Shown here one piece after another: positions 44,939-53,577 of a DNA stretch of 64,000 nucleotides (its first letter is position 1; each line of letters starts with the position of its first letter). Below the pieces are notes generated by a model. That model did not search any database. It saw only the letters and a program-made list of their open reading frames with translations, and was not told the DNA's origin. The translations under genes and the position numbers were made by a program. Source of the DNA: Triticum aestivum (lineage: Eukaryota; Streptophyta; Magnoliopsida; Poales; Poaceae); NCBI RefSeq assembly GCF_018294505.1, contig NC_057804.1:251326219-251390218 (forward strand), given 5' to 3'.

Positions 44939-45811
44939 TGTCGGATTTAGGGATCCACAAACCCTTGAGAGGTTCGAACTCTGGGGTGCGTGCGGAGATC
45001 TCAACCTGCCTAGCCTGCCTACTCACGATCCTCGTAAGCCTAGCGCGTCGAGCTCAAAGAGACACAAAGACACAGAGATTTATACTGGTTCGGGCCACCG
45101 TTGTGGTGTAATACTCTAATCCAGTGTGGTGTGGTGGATTGCCTCAGAGGGCTGAGGATGAACTAGTACAGAGGATGAACAAGCCTCAGGAGGTGAGGTG
45201 TTCTTGAGCAGGTGTGGTGTATGCTAGCTCTATTCGTTCTGAACTCGTTTTTTTTCTATGGTGGTGGCTAGTCCTATTTATAGTGGTCTTGGTCCTCTTC
45301 CCAAATATGAGCGAGAAGGGATTCCACAACGGCGGGATTTGAAAGGGGACAAGCAGTATAGTCTATCCTGACAAAAGTAGTCTTCGCCTCCAAAAAGCCT
45401 CTAGTCATGAAGCTGCGGTGGGCTCGTCAATGACCTCCGTCCTGGCGGTCTTGGTCTTGTTGCACCAGAATGGAAACCTTTGGCTGATTCCTCAGGACTC
45501 CGCGCCTGTGGCTTGCCTCCTTTGCACCAAAGAGGAAACCTGCGCTCTGCACCCGCCTGGCCTTGGTCGTCATGGCTCACATCAGCTGAGCCTCGTGAGG
45601 CAGCTTGCATAAAATTCTCCGCCCCTCAAGAGCCTCCTGAGGAGGCCGATCCCTTCGGGGGTCTTAGCGTTGCCCGCCTCGCGAGGCTTGGCCCTTGTGA
45701 GGGTCTTGCGGTGTTGGTGTTGAAGTTGGGCCGTACCAGGCCGTCGATGGAGCCACGTGGTGGGCCGCGGGTAGGCACGGCTGGATACCCCCCGAATCCA
45801 AGACGCCGACA
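44939..45811 (-). repeat. Element T 3' LTR, 873 bp
   Basis: TGTCGGATTTAGGG to aagacgccgaca; the ends are intact where those of Y are mutated. TATA box (TATAAATAG on the minus strand) at 45274-45283. Aligns with both Y LTRs along its length. Confidence 0.9.
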
Positions 45812-45827
45812 GTACCCCCCGGGCCCA
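45812..45827 (-). other. Polypurine tract of element T
   Basis: Minus strand GGGCCCGGGGGGTAC before the LTR start TGTCGGCG. Confidence 0.8.
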
Positions 45828-46053
45828 AGGCGCGCTCGGAATTTGCTTCCAGGCGAAGCCAAAGGGCAAGTGCGGAGCACCGCGGGCCCTAACCGCCTGC
45901 GGCCTTGATGATGCGTGGCGATTGATTAGACATGGGCGACTCCGCTTTCCCACGCTGCCTTGGCAACTATTTGTCTTGACAACTGCATGCTGCATGCAGG
46001 GAGGATCATCATTACTGGAAATCGTGGGAGGCCGACGATTTACCTTCTCTTGG

Positions 46054-46060
46054 CTATAAA
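46054..46060 (+). promoter_or_regulatory. TATA box of the antisense ORF in T
   Basis: ctataaa, 80 bases before the ATG at 46140, followed by a CT-rich leader. Better preserved than the matching site in Y (14464). Confidence 0.6.
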
Positions 46061-46139
46061 TGTGCGAGTAGGCGGGACCCCTTCCCATCTCTCTTTTATC
46101 TTTCTCCCGCCTGCTTCTTCTCCTCTCCATCTTGCTCAC

Positions 46140-46957
46140 ATGGCACCGATCAGGAGGTACTCTGCGGCAGAGAAGGGGAAGGCTCCTAGGAAGGGGCCTG
46201 ACCCTCTCCCGCTGAAGAAACGGCTCCGCCTCCCTGACGACGCCGGCGCGGGGCGAGAGGTGGCCAGGCCTTGGCAATCGAGGCCTCCGCCTGGCTTCCC
46301 CTTCCCCTATACACCTGTGCTCGAGATGAAGGAGTGCACCATCGAGTGGCGCCCCATGAAGATGGCAGGGCCGCCATTGCCCTGCCGACCGCGCCACGGA
46401 CCCATGCCGAGGATAGCTCGCGCAAGTTCGTGGTGTGGGCGGCGATGCCTCCCGACACCTGGATTCGACTCCCGCGGTTCTTTGCCCGCAAGCTGCCTCC
46501 AAGGGGACCAGTTGAGTTGTGGCTGCAGCACGCGGGGGGCAGCACCTTGGCCACCGGAGCTGAAGTCGAGGTGGTGCCGTCTAGAGACGTCTTCATGACG
46601 CAAGGATGGGGTGAGCTCGCCCTGGCTTGTCGCGCGGAGGGACCCCTGGCGATTCTCTTCGAGTATGACGGTGCGGCCACCCTGTTCTTCGAGGTCTTCA
46701 ACAAGGAAGGTGAACGGCTGGAATGCTGCCCCGGAGGGGACAACTCGAGGGACGCCGTAGTGGGTATTGGGTATGCCGCTGCCCCCTTTAGCGCTTCGTC
46801 CAGCAGTAGTGATGACTCCTGGGAATCCAGCGACTCTCCTGAGCCCAGCGATTCTCTGGAGTAGAGCGACGATAGCTATGTGCCGCCAAGCTCCCGTCGA
46901 GGCCGGAGTGTAGCTGCGGCTGCCGCCCGGCATCGCCGGCAGTGCCATAGGGCCTAA
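46140..46957 (+). pseudogene. Antisense ORF of element T: B3-like DNA-binding protein
   Basis: Start MAPIRRYSAAEKGKAP matches the Y ORF start. After a basic N-terminus and one frameshift (about 46380), a single frame runs through a B3-like domain at about 46425-46725: KFVVWAAMPPDTWIRLPRFF, ARKLPPRGPVELWLQ, VFMTQGWGELALAC and LFEYDGAATLFFEVFNKEG. The F-x2-GW-x2-L, then L-F-x-YDG-x3-F-x-V-x-F spacing is that of REM-type B3 domains. The C-terminus is acidic (SSSSSDDSWESSDSPEPSD) and then basic (SSRRGRS). A TAG at 46862-46864 precedes the last 30 codons; final stop at 46955-46957. It is more complete than the Y copy. Role unknown; a regulator of the element or host is inference. Confidence 0.68.
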
Positions 46958-48270
46958 TAGTTGCCTTCCCTGCGAGGAATGGAGATCAGCCTCCATGGGG
47001 CTTGTAAGGATTGGAATGTATTTAATATCAACGTTGTTTCTTTTGATTTAGTGATGGGTGCGCGTATTCCAGTTCGGCTAGGTTCCTCCCATTTCTTTTC
47101 CCTAGACAGCGTGGCGCTCTACGCCGACAGGACCCAATCCCCACACAGGCTTCAGTCGTTGCTAGTATGCCAGGTTGCGATGCCGTGGTCAAGGTTAGTA
47201 GGTGAGCGTCCCGAGGTCCGGTAAGAGCTCGTGAGATGCGATGCTCACGAGCTCCCCCTTGGCGTGCAAGCAGCTGCACAGAAAATCGAAAAGGGGAGCA
47301 GAACTGCCAAAATAGAACTGCGAGGCGGGGCATGCGAAGAGCGAAACTAGTGTTGTAGTGAGCCGAGGCTTATCTTTTGGCATCATGGTCCATCAGGGAG
47401 GTGATGCTTGCTCCTATGCCTGCGGTGCCGTTGGGTGTGACCTGCATTGGCCACCTTCCTACCTCGCTCGCCATGGTACTCTACGTCCTCGGGACCCGGC
47501 CCTTGAGCGAACTCAACCGCCACTGGGATGCCGTGGTCAACGCCAGGGGGTGAGGCCTAGAGAGCCAGTAGGAGCTACCAAGATGCGATGCTCGGGAGAC
47601 CCCCCCCTTTAACATGCAAGCGACTCGCAAGGCCAGATTGTGGTTTTCTAGGCCGACCCGTGGCCCGTCGCCTAGTGAACCAGCAGGTTAGATGACAGGA
47701 AAGACCGGGACCCCTGCGGAGCAGCCCCGAGGCACCGGTCCAAGGCACCGGCGATCTGGCGAGGTGGTGTATGTGAGGCGGGCTGTGAACCAAAGCTCTT
47801 CCCCCGGGTTTATCAGCGTTGCAGGGACAGACCCGAGCACAAGCGCCATGCCGATGTAAGTTTTCATGCAACGATGCAGGAGAGGTATTACTTAGCACAC
47901 GCAAGGGGCCACGAGGCGATGGTCATAGGGTGACAATCATAGATAAACTCACATGAATGATTAGATAGTCCTGGTGAATGCAAAACAATACATGTCGTAG
48001 GGCTAGACCCACACGGCCTAGGGATGATGCAGCCCGAGGAGCGCCCCCAAACTGAACGAACTAGAGAGATGTCACCTGGTACCGTTGCTGAAGAGTTGTT
48101 GAAGTAGCCAAAAAAATGCACACCACTGAAGTTGTTCCTCATGAGCCGCTCTAGTGCCGAGCCTCAGGAGACTCGGAGGGACCAAGAGGCTCCTGAAGGT
48201 GCTCCTCCATCTCCGCCAGGACCGCCTGGTGCCTAGCCTCCCAGGCTGTCTGAGTGTCCCTCATGCAGCG
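46958..48270. other. Spacer and decayed pol remnant of element T
   Basis: 1.3 kb without supportable gene. The first part follows the antisense ORF; the rest is GC-rich with short frames only. Integrase and RNase H motifs are absent. Confidence 0.6.
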
Positions 48271-48681
48271 CTAGAACGCCTCGGCCGCGCCCACCAGGCC
48301 AAAAGGCATGCGGACATAGCTGTGAGGCGGACCCTCGCATCGGCTGACACGAGACGGCCACATGAGCTGCCGAGACGCGGCCCTGTTGAGCCCTGGGATG
48401 TCGATGCAGATGTGGAACTCCTTACCCTCGCCAGGGCAGTGAGCCACGCCACGCGGCAGGCGACGATCGCCTTGCAGAACCCTTCCTTCCTGAATCTCCT
48501 CGATTGCCTTGCTGATGAACTCCTGAACGCCTGGTGCCTCACGTCTGCTGCCTTCTCCTGGGAAGAGTGCTCTGAAGAGCGCCTCCAGATGGTGCCCGAG
48601 CGCCTCCCTCGCGACATCGGCTAGATCTGAGGCCCTCCAAAGGAGAGCCCCCGAGCCCAGCCTGAGAGGAGCGTCAGGCAC
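48271..48681 (-). pseudogene. Element T reverse transcriptase fragment
   Basis: Minus strand with GEGKEFHICIDIPGLNRAA, a divergent version of the RT motif that ends in LNKA, then VRMPFGLVGAAEAF (the MPFGLxNAxATF motif). The sequence between is shortened and the YxDD box is missing. Start and end frames are joined through a deletion. Confidence 0.6.
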
Positions 48682-48687
48682 GCCTTC

Positions 48688-48988
48688 CTATGTGATGGGT
48701 GAAGGTGCCGCGTCCGGAGATGCAAGGCTCAGCGTTGCGTCCTCATGTGATGCTCCCTCACGAGACCCCTGCCCCAGCTGCAGCTTCTTCGTCTTGGGGG
48801 CGACCTCAGGAGGGAGGGCGCCGTCCTCGTCTTCGGTGTTCTCAACTGCTGCATCCTGGAAGGCGCGCTCGAGGGAACACACTGCATCCTTCTCTTGACA
48901 GGTGGCCGTGATGACGCCGCCGCTTCCTGGCATCATGAGGACGTTGTAGCCGTGGTGCGTGGCCGCCATGAACTTGGCCAGTGTTGGG
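48688..48988 (-). pseudogene. Element T protease-RT linker fragment
   Basis: KFMAATHHGYNVLMMPGSGG matches the linker before RT in element Y (MAATHPTYNLMKMPGSSG). Broken at 48988 by the S LTR; the apparent N-terminal extension beyond this point is LTR sequence. Confidence 0.75.
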
Positions 48989-50392
48989 TGATACGTCTCC
49001 GTCGTATATATAATTTTTGATTGTTCCATGCCAATATTCTACAACTTTCATATACTTTTGGCAACTTTTTATATTATTTGTGGGACTAACATATTGATCC
49101 AGTGCCCAGTGCCAGTTCATGTTTGTTGCATGTTTTATGTTTCGCAGAAAACCCATATCAAATGGAGTCCAAACTGGATAAAAACGCACATAGAATATTT
49201 TTGGAGTATTTGTGAGATTTGGGAGGAAGAATCAATGTGAGACGGTGCCCGAGGGGGGCACGTGGCAGGGGGCGCGCCCCACGGGGGCAGGCACGCCCTG
49301 ACCCTCATGGGCATCCCTTAAGGCGGTTGATGCTCTTCTTTTGCCGCAAGAAAGCTAATTTTCAGGAAAAAACATCTTGGCGAAGGTTTCAATCCAATCG
49401 GAGTTACGGATCCCCGGATATATAAGAAACGGTGAAAGGGCAGAATCTCATAATGCAGAAATAGAGAGAGACAGAGAGATAGATCCAATCTCGAAGGGGC
49501 TCTCGCCCCTCCCACGCCATGGGAGCCAAGGACTAGAGGGGAAACCCTTCTCCCATCTAGGGAGAAGGTCAAGGAAGAAGAAGAAGAAGGGGGGGGTCTC
49601 TTTTACCCACTGTAATCTTTACTTAAACATGGTGCTCAATAATATATATTATTTCCCAATGATGTATGGCTATCCTATGATGTTTGAGTAGATCCGTTTT
49701 GTCCTATGGGTTAATTGATGATCGTGATTGGTTTGAGTTGCATGTTTTATTATTGGTGTTGTCCTATGGTGCTCTCCGTGTCGTGCAAGCGTGAGGGATT
49801 CCTGCTGTAGGGTGTTCAATATGTTCATGATTCGCTTATAGTGGGTTTCTTGAGTGACAGAAGCATAAACCCGAGTAAGGGGGTTGTTGCGTATGGGATA
49901 AAGAGGACTTGATGCTTTAATGCTATGGTTGGGTTTTACCTTAATGACCTTTAGTATTTGCGGATGTTTGCGAGAGTTACAATCATAAGTGCATATGATC
50001 CAAGAAGAGAAAGTATGTTAGCTTATGCCTCTCCCTTAAATAAAATTGCAATAGTGATTACCGATCTAGTTATCGATTGCCTAGGGACAAATAACTTTCT
50101 CATGACAAAAAGCTTTCTACTAAAACTAACTTTATTGCTTATTTATCTAAACAACCCCTAGTTTATATTTATGTGCTCTTTATATTCTTGCAAACCTAGC
50201 CTACAACATCTACAAAGTACTTCTAGTTTCATACTTGTTCTAGGTAAAGCGAACGTTAATCGTGCGTAGAGTTGTATCGGTGGTCGATAGAGCTTGAGGG
50301 AATATTTGTTCTACCTTTAGCTCCTCATTGGGTTTGACACTCTTACTTATTGAAAGAGGCTACAATTGATCCCCTATACTTGTGGGTTATCA
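48989..50392 (+). repeat. Element S 5' LTR, 1404 bp
   Basis: TGATACGTCTCCGTCG to acttgtgggttatca. It shares its first ten bases with the X LTR (TGATACGTCTCC) but is otherwise different. A run of aagaagaagaag and G bases is at 49574-49596. Confidence 0.85.
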
Positions 50393-50403
50393 AGACCTTT
50401 TTC

Positions 50404-50421
50404 TGGCGCCGTTGCCGGGGA
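50404..50421 (+). other. Primer binding site of element S
   Basis: tggcgccgttgccgggga, 11 bases after the LTR end. This is the phrase that regularly follows this LTR type in wheat; tRNA not identified with confidence. Confidence 0.7.
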
Positions 50422-50952
50422 GTCATAGCGTGGGGTGAATATTCTCGTGTGTGCTTGTTTGCTTTATCACTAAGTAATTTTTATTTTCTGTTCTAGGTTG
50501 TTCTCTATCTTTAGTTATGGATATGGAACACGAAATACCAAAAAATTAGGTGTACTTGCTACACATGGAGATGGGGAACCTCCTAAAACCCTCGATGCTG
50601 GTTATGTGAAAAATATTATGTACTACTTTAATAATCCTGAGAAAACCCCATTGAATTATGTAATGGGAGACACGTTGGATCAACGTGAATACTTTATGGA
50701 TTATCACTTGACTCAAAAAGGGAAATTATTATGGGATCAAATTCATATGTTGCATTGGTATGCTCGGGAACTATGCTTGAGATATGATTATACTTATTGC
50801 TCTAGGATGAAGGCTCCGCACCTTCCCTTTTCATGCAAATTTAATGATGATAAAACCTTGGCTTCTTATGCTAATGCACTACTAGGAAAAGGGCTATAGA
50901 TGGGATGGACACTCATGGCGCACTGTACATGTGGTGCGCCACTGTTAAATAC

Positions 50953-51140
50953 TAATGGCGCACCATGTGTTGGTGCGCCATTAGTGTGCAAATACTAATG
51001 GCGCACCACATCCCACGGTGCGCCATTAGTAAAAAAAATTAATTTTTTCAAAACTACTAATGGTGCACCGTGGGAGTGGTGCGCTATTACTAGTTGAACT
51101 AGTAATGGCGCACCATCCCACGGTGCGCCATTAGTAATTT
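50953..51140. repeat. Left-arm palindromic module array of Q
   Basis: Four modules of the form actaatggcgcacc, a 4-12-base loop, and ggtgcgccattagt. Each can form a stem of 12-14 base pairs. Confidence 0.85.
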
Positions 51141-51639
51141 GGCCCAAACATTCCCCCGAATGCACCCCCCCTGTGGACCGCCTTTTCAGTTTCAAAAAAA
51201 ATAAAAGAAAATGATAGAAATATCAAAAAAAAATAAAAGAAAAATAAGATTCCCATGTGATATGTGGTCTAGTTGTTAGCAAAATTTACAAACATGAATT
51301 TTCGACTTTTTTGCAAAATCTCTCGAGAATTTGTAAAAATGGGCATAACTTTTGCATACGAACTCGGATGAAAAAGTTTTTTATATGAAAAATGATCTAC
51401 TCGAAAAGTTACATCTTCATTTTCAAAATCCTCAAAAACCTAAGAGAAAAAAAGATACGGGGCTTTTAAGATCTGGAGAGGCAAAAAAATTCATAAAAAT
51501 TCAAACTTACTAATGGCGCACTTGCCCATGGTGCGCCATTAGTATCTTCCCGCCTTCAAAATTCAAAAAAAAAAAAAATAGTAATGGCGCACCTGCCCAC
51601 GGTGCGCCATTACTATGCCGTATATATGGCTGGGCGTAT

Positions 51640-52090
51640 CCTCTCCTCCTTACCTCTTCACTCTTCTCCTCCACTCCACCTCTCCTCCACTCCTCCACTC
51701 CTCCACTCCTCCACTCCTCCACTCCAACTTCCCTTCTCTCCTCCACCATACTACCCTCCTCCTCTCCGGCGACCTCCTCCTCCTCCTCTCTGGCGACCTC
51801 CTCCTCCTCTCCGGTGACCTCCTCCCTCCCTCCTCTCCTCTCCTCCCCTCCCCTCCCCTCACGGTTTCTCCTCCCTCCTCTCCGGTGAGCTCCTCCTCCC
51901 TCCTCTCCGGTGAGCTCCTCCTCCCTCCTCTCCTCCCATCCCCTCATGGTTTCTCCTTCCTACTCTCCGTTGCTCCGGTGAACTCCTCTCCGGCGACCTC
52001 CTCCTCCTCTCCTGCGATGTAGGCGAGCGCCTCTGCGGTCACCTCCTCCTCCTCCTCTCCGGCGAACTCCTCTCCGACGAACTCCTCTCC
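51640..52090. repeat. CT-rich low-complexity segment in Q
   Basis: Runs such as ctcctccactcctccactcc (51690-51722) and ctcctcctctccggcgacct. Long ORFs across it (51510-52238) are made of Pro/Ser or Glu/Arg repeats and are not supported as genes. Confidence 0.85.
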
Positions 52091-52234
52091 GGCAAAAGAA
52101 CACGGCAAAAGAACGTACAAGATACAAAAACGGGAACAAAATTTGAAATAATATCGTGCAAAAAAACGAGCAAAAACGAGCAAAAAATGAGCAAAAAAAT
52201 CGCGATCCAGATCCAAATTCAAAATTCAAAAATA

Positions 52235-52470
52235 GCAATGGCGCACGGTGGGGGTTAGACGGTGCGCCACTACTATTTTCCCGCCTTCAAAATTCAAAAA
52301 TACTAATGGCACACCGTGGCCTATACTAATGGCGCACCAGTGGTGCGCCATTATTATACCAGATACTAATGGCGCGCCACTCGTGCGCCATTAGTAAAAA
52401 ATACTAGTGGTGTGATACTAATGGCGCACCAGTAGTGCGCCATTAGTAGGCAAAACTGGTGCACCATTAG
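52235..52470. repeat. Right-arm palindromic module array of Q
   Basis: Four or five modules of the same kind as in the left arm (for example actaatggcgcgccactcgt, then gcgccattagt). The last lies 20 bases from the terminus. Confidence 0.85.
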
Positions 52471-53577
52471 TAGGCCTTTTCCTAGTAGTGATGGTATCTA
52501 TGACTACTATGATGTGGAACAAATAGAAGAATTCGTTGCTTTTATGGGTGCTTATGAAATTGAATCTTTGTTTAAAGAGTGTGAAAATCGTGATGATGTT
52601 GTTTACGGACCTGAAAATTTTGCTATACTTAAATATTGCTATGAAAAATATGAATTCAATTGCCATGTTGATGCATTTATTAAGGAAGTCTCCGCTGTCC
52701 AAGAAGAGACTAATATTTTTCAGGAGTCTATGGAAGAAGAAATTGATGAAACTGTGAGCTCATTGGATGAAAAAGATGACGAGGAGAGTGAAGAACAAAA
52801 GGAGGAAGAGTGGATTAGCTACCCGTGCCCACCTTATAATGAGAGTAAATCTTCAACTCATACATTGTTTAATTCCCCTTCGTGCTTACCGAAGGATGAT
52901 TGCTATGATGATTGTTATGATCCTGTTGATACTTTTGAAATATCCCTTTTTGATGATGCTTGCTATGCTTGTGGCCAAGATGCCAATATGAATTATGCTT
53001 ATGGAGATGAACTTGCTATAGTTCCTTATGTTAAACATGAAATCGTTGCTATTGCACCCACCCATGATAGTCCTATTATCTTTTTAAATTCTCCCGACTA
53101 CACTATATCGAAGAAGTTTGCTCTTATTAAGGATTTTATTGATGGGTTGCGTTTTACTACTACACATGATGATTTTGATAGATATAATATGCATGTGCTT
53201 GCTGCTCCTACTTGCAATTATTATGAGAGAGGAACTATATATCCACCTCTCTATGTTTCCAATATGATAAAATTGCAAGAAACTGCTTATACTATGCATT
53301 GGCCTTTACTTGGTGTGCATGAATTGTTCTTTTATGACATGCTGATGCATAGGAAGATAGTTAGACTTCGTTATTACATGATATATGTTACTTTGTGCTC
53401 ACTGCTAAATTACAAATCATTGTTAATTAAAATTGGCTTTTATATACCTTGGGATCCGGGTGGATCCATTACTTGAGCACTATATGCCTAGCTTAATGGC
53501 TTTAAAGAAAGCGCTGCCAGGGAGACAACCCGGAAGTTTTAGAGAGTCATTTATTTCTGTTGAGTGCTTTTATATAG

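Larger units (their letters stand above)
44939..48988 (-). mobile_element. Element T: relative of Y, 3' LTR side only, cut by element S
   Basis: Minus strand. 3' LTR at 44939-45811, PPT, plus-strand antisense ORF (46140-46957), long spacer, degenerate RT fragment and protease-RT linker. Integrase, RNase H and most of RT are missing, so the element is heavily deleted. Left flank gagac (44934-44938) should be target duplication. Cut at 48988 by the S LTR. Same architecture as Y with clear sequence divergence in the antisense ORF. Confidence 0.85.
50877..52490. mobile_element. CACTA-type nonautonomous element Q, 1614 bp, with palindromic modules
   Basis: Termini CACTACTAGGAAAAGG and CCTTTTCCTAGTAGTG are perfect inverted repeats; flanking atg at 50874-50876 and 52491-52493 is a 3-bp duplication, as for CACTA. 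Both arms carry repeated hairpin modules taatggcgcacc..ggtgcgccatta (left arm 50953-51140, 51513-51620; right arm 52235-52470). The middle has an AT-rich part and a CT-rich part (51640-52090) like a promoter and first exon. No transposase. Inserted in the ORF of element S. Confidence 0.92.
50498..53476 (+). pseudogene. Element S ORF of unknown function, split by CACTA Q
   Basis: First part 50498-50876, second part 52494-53476; Q lies between. The frame resumes in the same phase beyond the 3-bp duplication, so one ORF of about 450 codons was present before Q inserted, with no stop in either part. N-terminal part: YFNNPEKTPLNYVMGDTLDQ, KGKLLWDQIHMLHWYARELC. Middle: very acidic (EEEIDETVSSLDEKDDEESE). 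Then a Cys/Tyr-rich piece (CYDDCYDPVDTFEISLFDDA), and IYPPLYVSNMIKLQETAYTM near the end. Not a recognisable gag, protease or pol domain. A start upstream of 50498 is not excluded. Function unknown. Confidence 0.6.
48989..53577 (+). mobile_element. Element S: plus-strand LTR element with ORF of unknown function
   Basis: 5' LTR 48989-50392, PBS 50404-50421, one ORF (two pieces around insert Q) and a 3' region with gcgctgccagggagacaacc (53511), a phrase common in Triticeae Gypsy interiors. No protease, RT or integrase motif is present before R interrupts at 53578. Left flank ttggg (48984-48988) would be target duplication. Resembles the nonautonomous members of the Sabrina/Fatima-type group; name uncertain. 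Confidence 0.75.

Noticed and set aside
51510..52238. Glu/Arg-rich and Pro/Ser-rich ORFs
   Set aside because: Translation of a CT-rich low-complexity segment inside CACTA element Q.
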